From contig JAFVGW010000008.1 of NCBI GenBank assembly GCA_017474765.1, positions 1 through 34,144 of the forward strand: a stretch of DNA of 34,144 nt. Direction: 5' to 3'. Made by a program: the position numbers and the translations under genes. A model generated the notes under the pieces. That model saw nothing but the letters and a program-made list of their open reading frames with translations. It was not told the origin of the DNA and made no database searches. Below, in pieces: positions 14,901 through 23,071 of the stretch. Position 1 is the stretch's first letter, and each line of letters begins with the position of its first letter. This DNA is from Salinivirgaceae bacterium. Its GTDB lineage: Bacteria; Bacteroidota; Bacteroidia; Bacteroidales; SZUA-534.

Positions 14901-16106
14901 ATGAGCGACGATATATCAAGAGGCTGTCCGATTAAAAACATTGACCCCGAGGCAACAAATTGCCGGATAATCTATTCGGGGAAACTCAATGTTTTCGATT
15001 GGCTGAACGACATTCCTGAAGGAATCGATAAAAACGAGATTTACGAGGTGCGATTCAAAAACACCCGCAAAGGATACTACTACAATCAGAACGGCCTGCG
15101 CCTTTCAACGGGTGATATTGTGGCGGTTGAGGCTTCGCCAGGCCACGACATAGGCATCATATCACTGAAGGGGCCGCTGGTACTTTGCCAGTTGCGCAAG
15201 CACAACATCAATCTGCAAAGCGAATTCAAGACTATCTACCGAAAGGTGAAACCTGTTGATATTGAGAAGTGGAAAGAGGCCATTGCGCTGGAGATTGACA
15301 CAATGATTGAATCGCGCAAGATTGCCGCCGACCTCAAACTCGACATGAAGATTGGCGATGTTGAATATCAGGGCGATAAGACAAAAGCCATCTTCTATTA
15401 TATTGCCGACGACCGCGTGGATTTCCGCCAACTCATAAAGGTGCTTGCCGACCGTTTCCACATCCGTGTGGAGATGCGCCAGATTGGAGCAAGGCAGGAA
15501 GCCGGGCGCATAGGAGGCATCGGCTCGTGCGGACGCGAATTGTGCTGCTCAACCTGGATGACCAATTTTGTGTCGGTGACTACCACGGCAGCACGCTATC
15601 AGGAGCTCTCGCCCAACCCGCAGAAACTGGCCGGACAATGCTGCAAACTCAAGTGCTGCCTCAACTATGAGGTGGATTCGTATATTGATGAGCGGAAAGA
15701 TTTTCCACCTTCGGATGTTCCGCTGCTCACCGAAACAGGCAAGGCTTACTATCAGAAAACCGACGTCTTCCGCCGCGTGATGTGGTACTCGGTGGGCGAT
15801 GCCAACAGCCTCGACCTAATTCCAATATCGGTTGAAAAGGTGAAGGAGTATATCCAGATGAACAAGCGCGGGCAGAAGGTGCAACTCGAGGCTACAGTGA
15901 ACGAATCGGAGTCGCAGGAAGAATCAATCGACTTCAGCCAGGTGGTTGGGCAGGACAGCCTGACGCGTTTTGACCAGTCGAAGCGGAAAAAGAAAAAGCA
16001 CAATCGCGGCCGCGACCGAAACAACCAGAGGCCACAACAGGGACAAAACCCCAAAAACAATCAAAGAAATGATTCGGGCAATAGCGAAAACGGTGGCGGT
16101 AATTAG
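14901..16106 (+). CDS. ricT: RicT/YaaT-like PSP1-domain protein with Cys cluster
   Basis: This 401-aa protein contains the PSP1 domain of the RicT (YaaT) family. In Bacillus, RicT forms an iron-sulfur complex with RicA and RicF that acts on RNase Y-dependent mRNA processing. The family Cys cluster is intact: C210, C215, C216 (GSCGRELCC) and C247, C248, C252, C253 (GQCCKLKCC). The last 60 residues are a basic, Asn/Gln-rich, disordered tail. The start is at MSDDISRGCPIKN; the frame runs 28 codons further upstream without protein-like character. The 3' end overlaps gldH by 38 bases, indicating translational coupling. RicA and RicF are not in the window, so the Bacillus role may not apply. Confidence 0.88.
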   Translation: MSDDISRGCPIKNIDPEATNCRIIYSGKLNVFDWLNDIPEGIDKNEIYEVRFKNTRKGYYYNQNGLRLSTGDIVAVEASPGHDIGIISLKGPLVLCQLRKHNINLQSEFKTIYRKVKPVDIEKWKEAIALEIDTMIESRKIAADLKLDMKIGDVEYQGDKTKAIFYYIADDRVDFRQLIKVLADRFHIRVEMRQIGARQEAGRIGGIGSCGRELCCSTWMTNFVSVTTTAARYQELSPNPQKLAGQCCKLKCCLNYEVDSYIDERKDFPPSDVPLLTETGKAYYQKTDVFRRVMWYSVGDANSLDLIPISVEKVKEYIQMNKRGQKVQLEATVNESESQEESIDFSQVVGQDSLTRFDQSKRKKKKHNRGRDRNNQRPQQGQNPKNNQRNDSGNSENGGGN

Positions 16107-16542
16107 TGCGTTGTGGCTTGCCGCATCGTGCACCAACAGCGCCATGTACGATTGCAGTTTCGACATGCCTGGCGAGCAATGGAATCGCGACAGCGTACTT
16201 ATCTTCAAAGTTGACGTGACTGATACGGTGACTCCATATAACATTCTGTTCTGCAATCGAATAACAGGGCAATATCCGTACAGCAACATGTTTTTGTTCA
16301 TCACCATTGTTGCGCCCGACCGCTCACGCCAAACCGACACTCTGGAGTGCATTCTGGCCGACAAGAAAGGCAAATGGCTTGGAAGAGGATTCGGCAGCGT
16401 ATGGTCGAACACTATCAACTACAAACACAACATCATCTTTCCGCAGAGCGGTGCGTACACCTTCTATATTGAACAGGCAATGCGCATTGAGAACCTTCCT
16501 CACGTGCTCGACGCGGGACTGAAAATTGAAAAAAATGATTAA
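16069..16542 (+). CDS. gldH: Gliding-motility-type lipoprotein GldH
   Basis: This 157-aa lipoprotein has a signal peptide with lipobox LAASC (lipidated Cys21). The mature part carries the GldH pattern: Y-N-I-L near the middle, YPYSNMFLF, DTLECILAD, KWLGRGFGS and a C-terminal YIEQAMRIENL. In gliding Flavobacterium, GldH is needed for motility and for type IX secretion. It is also kept in many non-gliding Bacteroidales, where its role is unclear. The start ATG lies inside the ricT 3' end. In members of this phylum I have seen PSP1 and GldH genes together, so the pair looks like a conserved operon. Confidence 0.88.
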   Translation: MIRAIAKTVAVISALWLAASCTNSAMYDCSFDMPGEQWNRDSVLIFKVDVTDTVTPYNILFCNRITGQYPYSNMFLFITIVAPDRSRQTDTLECILADKKGKWLGRGFGSVWSNTINYKHNIIFPQSGAYTFYIEQAMRIENLPHVLDAGLKIEKND

Positions 16543-16692
16543 TAATTAATGATAAAAGGTAAATGATTAATGATAAATGATTAGTATTCAGTAAAAACAG
16601 GTCTATGTTCCAACACTAATCATTTAACTTTAAACCCTAAACATTAAACACTAATCTTTAATCATTAAACACTAATTTAAACATTTAATTCC
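16543..16692. repeat. AT-rich low-complexity spacer with 12-bp inverted repeat
   Basis: The 150-base gap is made of degenerate words such as ATTAATGATAAATGATTA and AAACACTAATC. TAAATGATTAGT (16574-16585) and ACTAATCATTTA (16615-16626) form a perfect 12-bp inverted repeat with a 29-base loop. There is no clear promoter, terminator or gene. It may be a decayed repeat. Confidence 0.5.
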
Positions 16693-17409
16693 GTGGGAAA
16701 AGGCAAACTCGCAAAATTCCGTGAGAATGAGACTTTTGGCAATGTGATTCAGCCAGAAGTGACTGATTTTATGAATTTTTCTCATCCGCTCAAAGGCAGA
16801 TGGAACGCTGACGTGTTCAAAAACGACAATCCGATTGTGCTGGAACTCGGCTGCGGCAAGGGCGAATACACAGTGGGCCTTGCACGCATGTTCCCCGACA
16901 AGAATTTCATCGGTGTTGACATTAAAGGCGCCCGCATCTGGACTGGAGCCAAGGAGTCGAATCTGGAGCAGATGACGAATGTGGCGTTTCTCCGCACCCG
17001 CATCGAAATTGTGAGCGCGTTTTTCGCACCCGACGAGGTGAGCGAAATCTGGATAACATTTCCCGACCCGCAGATGAAGAAACGCCGTGCCAAAAAGCGC
17101 CTTACATCGAGCCTTTTCCTCACATCGTATCAGAAATTCCTGACCGATGGCGGCTGCATCAACTTGAAGACTGACAGCCGTTTCCTATACCATTACTCGC
17201 TGAAAGTAGCGCAACTCAACAACTTCGAAATCGAGCGCCAGACAGCCGACCTCTATGCCGAGCCATGGGTTGACGATGTGCTTCGGATTAAAACCTACTA
17301 CGAGCAGTTGCACATCGACGACGGCAACACCATCCACTACCTGAAATACCATTTGCCGCGCAACAGGCAACTTGTGGAGCCGGAACCTGACGAGACGGAG
17401 GAATTCTAA
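16693..17409 (+). CDS. trmB: tRNA (guanine-N7-)-methyltransferase
   Basis: This 238-aa SAM-dependent methyltransferase forms m7G46 in the tRNA variable loop. The SAM-binding motif is VLELGCGKGEYT (near residue 50), followed by GVDIKGARIW. The family signature ITFPDPQMKKRRAKKRL contains the catalytic and tRNA-binding region. The C-terminal NFEIERQTADLY and Y-Y-E-Q strands complete the fold. The start is GTG at 16693 (GTG GGA AAA GGC), which fits the N-terminal MGKGKLAKF; no closer ATG fits. It lies on the same strand as gldH but is separated from it by a repetitive spacer. Confidence 0.95.
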   Translation: MGKGKLAKFRENETFGNVIQPEVTDFMNFSHPLKGRWNADVFKNDNPIVLELGCGKGEYTVGLARMFPDKNFIGVDIKGARIWTGAKESNLEQMTNVAFLRTRIEIVSAFFAPDEVSEIWITFPDPQMKKRRAKKRLTSSLFLTSYQKFLTDGGCINLKTDSRFLYHYSLKVAQLNNFEIERQTADLYAEPWVDDVLRIKTYYEQLHIDDGNTIHYLKYHLPRNRQLVEPEPDETEEF

Positions 17410-17420
17410 TAAGATTCGGG

Positions 17421-17640
17421 GTTGCCCTGACGGGCAGAAATTGTTAGAAAATTTATAAGAAAATTGTTCAAAATATATGTCTAACCAAACTTATCCAAAC
17501 AAAACCCAAATCGCGTTTTGGTTAATTTGGGTTCGTTTGGTTAGAGATAAAAAAACTAAAAATCAATTTTTTATAAATTTTTAAATTCGATTTTCTTAAA
17601 ATTTCTCGCGAAGCGAAAACCGTTTTGTGTGGAATTAGGT
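17421..17640 (+). repeat. Three-hairpin intergenic repeat, copy B
   Basis: Homologous along its length to the reverse complement of 161-395. The same three structures are kept: TGCCC/GGGCA (17423-17427 and 17432-17436), TCTAACCAAAC/GTTTGGTTAGA (17480-17490 and 17535-17545) and TCGC/GCGA (17606-17609 and 17613-17616). Between the long arms a further AACCCAAAT / ATTTGGGTT pair extends the hairpin. The outer pair of the GCCC hairpin is T-A here and C-G in copy A. It lies between trmB and trpS and may also end the trmB transcript. 17641-17765 holds nothing recognisable. Confidence 0.7.
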
Positions 17641-17765
17641 GGTCGCCATGTAAAAATATGTGGATTGTCTCAGCAGAAAGGTATCATTAATTCGGTTTAT
17701 CTTGTTGATATAAAACATCTTTCAAAAAAATGACATCAGAAATCGTTTTTTTATAGAAATCGCTT

Positions 17766-17773
17766 TAAGTTTG
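17766..17773 (+). promoter_or_regulatory. Candidate -7 box for trpS
   Basis: TAAGTTTG matches TAnnTTTG exactly and lies 17 bases before the trpS ATG. No clear TTTG -33 element is found about 20 bases upstream; that region is T-rich. The leader would be very short, with no space for a T-box or attenuator. Confidence 0.45.
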
Positions 17774-17790
17774 CGCACAAATAGAAATAT

Positions 17791-18780
17791 ATGGAAACAG
17801 TAGTTAGCGGAATCCGGCCGACCGGAAACCTTCATTTGGGGAATTATTATGGTGCTGTCAAGAGTTTTGTGAAGATGCAGGACGAATATAACTGCCTCTA
17901 TTTCATTGCCGACTGGCACTCACTCACAACACACCCGAAACCCGAGAATATTCAGAACAGCGTCAAGACAATTCTGGCCGAATATCTGGCTTGCGGAATC
18001 GACCCCGACAAGGCGACAATATATGTGCAAAGCGATGTGCCAGAGACAGTTGAGTTGTATCTCTACCTGAACATGAACACCTATATTGGCGAACTCGGCC
18101 GCGTGACCACTTTCAAGGAGAAGGCCCGCAAGCAACCCGACAACGTGAACGCAGGACTCTTCACCTACCCCACGCTGATGGCCGCCGACATTCTGCAACA
18201 CCGCGCCATCAAGGTGCCAGTGGGCAAAGACCAGGAACAGAATATGGAGATGGCCCGCAAGTGCGCCCGCAGATTCAACAATATCTATGGCGTGGAGTAT
18301 TTCCCCGAGCCGAAGAATTTCTATTTCAGCGACCATGCCGTGAAGGTGCCAGGCCTCGACGGTAGCGGCAAGATGGGCAAGAGCGAGGGCAACTGCATCT
18401 ATCTTTTCGAGGACGCCAAAACGATAACCAAGAAGGTGATGCGCGCCGTGACCGATGCAGGACCGCAAACACCGAACAGCGAGAAACCCGAGGTGATTCA
18501 AAACCTGTTTACTCTGATGGAAATTGCCAGCACGCCGGACACTTACGAATATTTCAACAGCAAGTGGAACGACTGCACCCTGCGCTACGGCGACATGAAA
18601 AAGCAGTTGGCCGAGGATATTGTCAAGACAATTGCACCAATCCGCGAGCGCATTCTTGAGTATTCGTCGAACACCGATTTGCTCGACAAGATTGCCCGCC
18701 AAGGTGCCGAAAAGGCTCGCGAAAGCGCAGCAAAAACACTTAACGAAGTGCGTAAGATAATCGGCTTTAGAGTGTACTAA
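17791..18780 (+). CDS. trpS: Tryptophanyl-tRNA synthetase
   Basis: This 329-aa class I aminoacyl-tRNA synthetase charges tRNA-Trp. The HIGH-type motif is TGNLHLGN (11-18). The KMSKS-type loop is KMGKS (194-198) in GSGKMGKSEGN. VPVGKDQEQNMEMAR is the characteristic ATP/Trp pocket region. The length matches bacterial TrpRS. It starts 17 bases after a TAnnTTTG box and is followed 11 bases after its stop by the propeller-protein gene, suggesting co-transcription. No irregularities are seen. Confidence 0.97.
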   Translation: METVVSGIRPTGNLHLGNYYGAVKSFVKMQDEYNCLYFIADWHSLTTHPKPENIQNSVKTILAEYLACGIDPDKATIYVQSDVPETVELYLYLNMNTYIGELGRVTTFKEKARKQPDNVNAGLFTYPTLMAADILQHRAIKVPVGKDQEQNMEMARKCARRFNNIYGVEYFPEPKNFYFSDHAVKVPGLDGSGKMGKSEGNCIYLFEDAKTITKKVMRAVTDAGPQTPNSEKPEVIQNLFTLMEIASTPDTYEYFNSKWNDCTLRYGDMKKQLAEDIVKTIAPIRERILEYSSNTDLLDKIARQGAEKARESAAKTLNEVRKIIGFRVY

Positions 18781-18791
18781 ACGAGCGGTTT

Positions 18792-19943
18792 ATGACAACG
18801 AAGCCAGCATTGTGGAATATGCCATTCACGAAGACACGCCGATTGGCGGCAACGCTTCTGACCTGTCTGGCACTGACTGCCGTTGCTGGTGACAAAGGCA
18901 CTGCGGTGGTCAAAATCGATGGGAAATTCTACTCAACGCCCATCGTCACAACAGACGGCAACGTGGTCATAGCCTCACACAACAAGACAATCTACCTCTT
19001 CAACAGCAACGGACAGTTGCAAAACTCATTCACCACAGGAGGATGGATTCACGCCACTCCGCGCCAGCTCTCGAACGGACAGATTGCCTTTGGCTGCTAC
19101 GACAAGTATTTCTATTTTCTCGACAAGGATGGCAACTTCCTGAGCCGCATAAAGCCTGGAGGCCGCATTTTCACTGAGCCAGCCGAGATGGGCGATGTTA
19201 TTGCCTTCGGCACAGGCAAGGGCAAGGTGGCTTTCTACAACCTCCGCACGGGCGAAACGCGCTACGCGAAACTTGGAGGCCGCGTGATTCACGGCTCTCC
19301 GCTGGCACTGAGCAACGGCAGTGTGGCCATTGGCGGAAACAGCCGTCGGTTCTGCATCATCGACACGTGCGCCAACATTCAGGCACGGCTCAAAACCAAA
19401 GGCTGGATTATGCACGCCAAACCTGCCGAAACATCTGAAAACCAGATAACTATCGGCACCTACGGCAAACGGCTCTACTCTGTTGACACACTCTGCAACA
19501 AACTCTGGACATACAAAGTTGACGGACGGATTCACAGTTCGATAATGGCGACACCCGATAACAATTTGATATTCGGCTCGTTCGATGGCAACATCTACAG
19601 CATAAGTTCAGATGGCTCACTCACTGGTAAATACAACGCTGGCAAGAGGGTTGTCTCATCGCCCTGCATGGTCAACGACACCGCATTCGCCATCTGCGGA
19701 ATGGATAACAATGTATATCTGTTTAATACTCAATGTCGGAAATTGGGTTATATAAAGTGCGGCGGCAAGTTCTTTTCAACGCCAATTGTCATGCACGACG
19801 GCACGTTGTTCTGCTGCACAATGAACGGTCTTCTCTACTTTATTGCAAAAGATGCCGTTGACGACATTCTGACAGGCAGGGCAACCGAAATTACCATCGA
19901 TGCCGAGCCTATGCCGCTGGAATCCCCCGGAAACAAACGTTAA
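18792..19943 (+). CDS. Secreted PQQ-like beta-propeller repeat protein
   Basis: This 383-aa protein has an N-terminal signal sequence (RRLAATLLTCLALTAVAGD). About eight repeats follow of the form G-G-x-I/F-x-x-x-P, then G-x-I/V-x-x-G and Y-x-x-D-x-x-G, as in PQQ-like/quinoprotein propellers. No PQQ-dehydrogenase catalytic motifs are visible, so it is probably a non-enzymatic binding or scaffold propeller in the periplasm or at the surface. A second start at 18819 (MPFTKTRR) gives a more typical signal peptide and is an equal possibility. It lies 11 bases behind trpS, apparently in the same operon, although no functional link is evident. Confidence 0.8.
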   Translation: MTTKPALWNMPFTKTRRLAATLLTCLALTAVAGDKGTAVVKIDGKFYSTPIVTTDGNVVIASHNKTIYLFNSNGQLQNSFTTGGWIHATPRQLSNGQIAFGCYDKYFYFLDKDGNFLSRIKPGGRIFTEPAEMGDVIAFGTGKGKVAFYNLRTGETRYAKLGGRVIHGSPLALSNGSVAIGGNSRRFCIIDTCANIQARLKTKGWIMHAKPAETSENQITIGTYGKRLYSVDTLCNKLWTYKVDGRIHSSIMATPDNNLIFGSFDGNIYSISSDGSLTGKYNAGKRVVSSPCMVNDTAFAICGMDNNVYLFNTQCRKLGYIKCGGKFFSTPIVMHDGTLFCCTMNGLLYFIAKDAVDDILTGRATEITIDAEPMPLESPGNKR

Positions 19944-19965
19944 ATCCGCTTTAAACACTATTGAA

Positions 19966-20641
19966 ATGATAAATCCTGCCGACAATATAATGCCGTTTCT
20001 TGCTGAACTGCAAGTGAATAACAACAAGCCATGGTTCGACAAAAACCGCGACTGGTACAAGCGTGCGCAGGCCGATTTTGTTCAACTGATTGCCGATTAT
20101 TGAAATAATGGCCGACACGGAACGCGATTTGGCAGGGCTTGCCGCCAAAGACTGCATCTACCGCATCTTTCGCGACCTGCGTTTCTCGCCCGACAAAACG
20201 CCCTACAAAACCCATTTTTCGGCGAACATTGCGCCAGGCGGCAAAAACAGCAAACTTTGCGGATTTTATATCCAATTGGAACCCAACAACTTATCGATGT
20301 GCGGCGGCGGCCTTTGGATTGAGGACAAAAACATTCTGAAAGCCGTCCGCGACGAACTATATGTTGTGCCTGAGGATTTGCTCGACATCCTCAATTCAGC
20401 TGATTTCAAGCGCTATTTCAGCGGTTTGTGGGATTATCAGAAACTGAAAAAGGTGCCAACTGGCTACGACAGCAATTTCGCCCATGCCGACCTGCTGAAA
20501 TACAAGCACTACATCGCCTCAAACGACATGACCGACCAACTTGTGGCCTCGCCCAACCTCTACAATCACATTGCCGAAGCCCACAAAACGCTTTATCCGA
20601 TGTTCAGACTGCTGAACTCCATCATTGAGGAGATGGTTTAG
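19966..20641 (+). pseudogene. DUF2461 (TIGR02453-type) gene split by a frameshift
   Basis: Two frames together make one DUF2461 protein. The first (19966-20103) gives MINPADNIMPFLAELQ, then NNNKPWFDKNRDWYK, and stops at TGA after IADY. The second, open from 20090, continues with AGLAAKDCIYRIFRDLRFS, DKTPYKTHFSANIAPGGK and GGGLW, in the family order. A one-base insertion or two-base deletion near 20095-20103 explains the break. The rest, to the stop at 20641, is intact with no other lesions. It may be a recent pseudogene or a sequencing or assembly error. DUF2461 proteins are of unknown function. It follows the propeller gene on the same strand. Confidence 0.8.
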
Positions 20642-20643
20642 AG

Positions 20644-20682
20644 AAAAAAAAAGCGCGGCTGCACATTGGCAACCGCGCCCTT
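20644..20682. terminator. Bidirectional intrinsic terminator
   Basis: Stem GCGCGGCTGC / GCAACCGCGC (10 bp, one mismatch, loop ACATTG) lies at 20653-20678. Nine A residues precede it, giving a T-run on the minus strand, and CCTTTT follows on the plus strand. It lies between the convergent DUF2461 gene and the rubrerythrin gene and can serve both, best for the minus strand. Confidence 0.8.
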
Positions 20683-20703
20683 TTCATTTGAGCAGAGACT
20701 CAA

Positions 20704-21258
20704 TTACTTACCAAAATAGCGTTTGAACAGCCCTGCAAAGCCTTGCCCGTGGCGAGCCTCGTCTTTGGCCATCTCGTGAACGGTGTCGTGGATGGCATCG
20801 AGATTGAGTTCTTTGGCGCGTTTGGCAATGCGCATCTTGTCCTCGCAGGCGCCGGCCTCGGCGTGCATACGTTTCTCAAGGTTGGTCTTGGTGTCCCAGA
20901 CAACCTCACCCAGCAACTCGGCAAATTTGGCGCAGTGCTCGGCCTCCTCAAAGGCATAGCGCTTGAAAGCCTCGGCAATCTCAGGATAACCCTCGCGGTC
21001 GGCTTGGCGGCTCATTGCCAGGTACATACCAACCTCGGTGGCTTCACCCATAAAATGCGCGTTCAGGTCTTTCTTCATCTGGTCGTCGGTGTCTTTTGCA
21101 ACGCCAAGAACGTGCTCGGTAACAAAATTCAAATCAGCGTCGGCGGCAAGCTCTTTCCATTTGCCGGCAACAAGCTGTTTACACTGTGGGCAGCGCTCAG
21201 GTGCCTCTTCGCCTTCATACACAAATCCGCATATCGGACAAACAAATTTCTTCTTCAT
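20704..21258 (-). CDS. Reverse rubrerythrin (rubredoxin domain N-terminal)
   Basis: This 184-aa protein detoxifies hydrogen peroxide in anaerobes, with electrons from NAD(P)H via rubredoxin-type partners. The domain order is reversed relative to classical rubrerythrin. A rubredoxin-like zinc/iron knot ([14 protein letters not shown]) occupies residues about 7-26. A ferritin-like four-helix bundle follows, with diiron-ligand motifs [26 protein letters not shown] and DEARHGQGF. This resembles the RevRbr peroxidases of clostridia. It lies 197 bases downstream of a classical rubrerythrin on the same strand. The separate position and long spacer leave room for its own promoter, but I found no TAnnTTTG match. 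Confidence 0.9.
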   Translation of the reverse strand: MKKKFVCPICGFVYEGEEAPERCPQCKQLVAGKWKELAADADLNFVTEHVLGVAKDTDDQMKKDLNAHFMGEATEVGMYLAMSRQADREGYPEIAEAFKRYAFEEAEHCAKFAELLGEVVWDTKTNLEKRMHAEAGACEDKMRIAKRAKELNLDAIHDTVHEMAKDEARHGQGFAGLFKRYFGK

Positions 21259-21455
21259 AATTGTAAGAATTTTAAAGATTTATTGATTTTAAAGTCAAAC
21301 TCTTGTTTAATTGGTGAATCGGTGAATTGTTTAAAAGTTTAGTCGCTTCGCTGTTTAGATAACTTACCATTCTCAACTTCTCAACTTCTTAACCTCTTAA
21401 CTCTCAACTTTTTCAACCTTCCATTCCTAATTCCTAAATTCTAACTCCTAAATAA
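21259..21455. repeat. Low-complexity spacer between the rubrerythrin genes
   Basis: The gap contains degenerate words (CTCAACTTCTCAACTTC, TTAACCTCTTAAC, CCTAATTCCTAAATTCTAA) and the 14-mer CGCTTCGCTGTTTA at 21344-21357, which recurs exactly at 23993-24006 before deoC. There is no gene and no convincing hairpin. The word pattern suggests a slippage-prone, decaying repeat. Confidence 0.5.
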
Positions 21456-21995
21456 TTAATAATTTTCCGCCTTCACTTGGAAATACGACTGCGGATGGTC
21501 GCAAACGGGGCAAACCTCAGGTGCTTTTTTGCCAACCACAATGTGGCCGCAGTTCGAGCACTGCCAGATGGTGTCGTTGTCTTTCGAGAAGACCAGACCG
21601 CCCTCAATGTTGGCCAGCAGTTTGCGGTAGCGCTCCTCGTGCTCACGCTCAATCTTGCCCACCTCCTCAAACAGCGTGGCAATCTTGTCGAAGCCCTCGG
21701 CGCGGGCATCTTCGGCAAACTTGGCGTACATATCGGTCCACTCGTAGTTCTCGCCGTCGGCAGCGTCTTTCAGATTTTCGATGGTGCTTGGCACAGCGCC
21801 GTCGTGAAGCTGTTTGAACCATATTTTGGCGTGCTCCTTCTCGTTGGCCGCCGTCTCCTCAAAAATGTTGGCAATCTGCACGTAGCCGTCTTTCTTGGCC
21901 TTCGATGCATAGTAAGTGTATTTGTTGCGGGCTTGCGATTCGCCTGCAAAGGCGGCCTGAAGATTGGCCTCCGTCTTTGTTCCTTTCAGATTCAT
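21456..21995 (-). CDS. rbr: Classical rubrerythrin
   Basis: This 179-aa peroxide reductase of strict anaerobes has the classical order. A ferritin-like diiron domain (residues about 1-140) carries the ligand motifs [29 protein letters not shown] and [15 protein letters not shown]-terminal rubredoxin domain follows, with [10 protein letters not shown] and [11 protein letters not shown]. Length and motifs match the canonical family. The gene starts 29 bases after the stop of the upstream lipoprotein gene and lies before the reverse rubrerythrin, so a local cluster for oxidative-stress defence is likely. No OxyR/PerR-type site was identified. Confidence 0.96.
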   Translation of the reverse strand: MNLKGTKTEANLQAAFAGESQARNKYTYYASKAKKDGYVQIANIFEETAANEKEHAKIWFKQLHDGAVPSTIENLKDAADGENYEWTDMYAKFAEDARAEGFDKIATLFEEVGKIEREHEERYRKLLANIEGGLVFSKDNDTIWQCSNCGHIVVGKKAPEVCPVCDHPQSYFQVKAENY

Positions 21996-22024
21996 AATTG
22001 TTTGATTTTGTGATTATTGATATA

Positions 22025-22873
22025 TTACTGTGCAACAGCCGCTTCCGCACCCAGTTTATAATATGTGCCCGTCATTCCATTGTTGTTGGTGAATGTCGCG
22101 CTCGGGGCCGAAATATCTGTCACGACAAGCGTTCCTTGCAGCACGCCATCATAAGTGATTGTGGCAGTGTAACTGTCGCCCGATTTTTCAACCTTGTAGG
22201 CATATCCGCTGATGTTCGACAGTTCGGTGCCGTCAGAATAAACTTTGTATGTTGCACCGCCATCGTTGTCGAAAACCCACTCGATATAAGAGCCCGACTT
22301 GTCGCCTGCGTACCATGTTGTCCCGCCAAACGGAGCGTTAGGCCCTGTCGGGATGCTTGCCGATGAGCCTGCGTTCTGCTTGTTGAAGGAAACGCTCTCC
22401 AACTTGAATTTGCCACCCGATATTTTCAGATTAACAGTGCCAGTTGCGGCCAGCGGACTCCAATTGTTCGACTCATTGTCCCACTGCATGTTTATCAGAA
22501 TGGTGAAATCGCCGTTGGAATAATCGCCAGAAACCTTGATGTACGAACCCTTCCAAACACCTTTCTCAATAGGTGTCTTAATGCCAGTGTTCGTGTTCTT
22601 ATAAATGCCCTTGTAGGTTTCGGCAAATGTGCCATCCTCAAAAAGATAGATGGCATAAACGCCCTCTTCCTTGAACCCTTGCGAGGTTGATGAGTTATCG
22701 TAGTTGCCCGTGTAAACCGCGGCGGGATTCTTCTCATTCAAATCGCCAGGAACAAAAACCGAGTTCCACTCAAAGGTGTTGTCATCGTCGCCCTCATCTT
22801 CTTTTTGGCATGATGGAAGAGCAAGGCACACGCTCAAAACCACTGCCATTATTGTCAGAAATTGCTTTTTCAT
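22025..22873 (-). CDS. Lipoprotein of unknown function
   Basis: This 282-aa protein begins MKKQFLTIMAVVLSVC with lipobox LALPSC (Cys22), followed by an acidic linker (KEDEGDDDN). The mature part is beta-rich with two similar halves. One contains GVYAIYLFEDGTFAE and KGVWKGSY, the other GSYIEWVFDNDGGATYKVY and the ending GTYYKLG. This suggests a repeated beta-sandwich or lipocalin-like fold. I recognise no catalytic motif. The frame extends to 23011, but its upper part reaches the deoC terminator, so this start or MNRLTNASL at 22903 is preferred. It precedes rbr by 29 bases. Confidence 0.75.
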   Translation of the reverse strand: MKKQFLTIMAVVLSVCLALPSCQKEDEGDDDNTFEWNSVFVPGDLNEKNPAAVYTGNYDNSSTSQGFKEEGVYAIYLFEDGTFAETYKGIYKNTNTGIKTPIEKGVWKGSYIKVSGDYSNGDFTILINMQWDNESNNWSPLAATGTVNLKISGGKFKLESVSFNKQNAGSSASIPTGPNAPFGGTTWYAGDKSGSYIEWVFDNDGGATYKVYSDGTELSNISGYAYKVEKSGDSYTATITYDGVLQGTLVVTDISAPSATFTNNNGMTGTYYKLGAEAAVAQ

Positions 22874-23001
22874 AGTCAGAGAAGCATTAGTTAAACGATT
22901 CATTATCACCCCCAATTGCTTTCGACTGGCCACCAAGTTGGCTGATTTTGCCGCACTTTTTAGCCACTCTCTTGCAAGCCTATAAAAATATGGTTTTTTA
23001 C

Positions 23002-23045
23002 AAAAAAACAAACTGGCGGTCTGATTTTTTACAGATGCCAGTTTG
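23002..23045 (-). terminator. Intrinsic terminator of deoC
   Basis: On the minus strand CAAACTGGC and GCCAGTTTG form a perfect 9-bp stem, with an inner TCTG/CAGA pairing and an A-rich loop, followed by seven T residues. It begins 26 bases after the deoC stop. It marks the boundary between deoC and the lipoprotein-rubrerythrin cluster. Confidence 0.9.
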
Positions 23046-23071
23046 CTGAAAATATAAGAAAGGGTTTGGTA

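Noticed and set aside
17641..17790. A T-box or attenuator before trpS
   Set aside because: No T-box consensus or Trp-rich leader is seen, and the best -7 box leaves only a very short leader.
17920..18702. A 260-codon minus-strand open frame
   Set aside because: Shadow of trpS, which has intact class I synthetase motifs.
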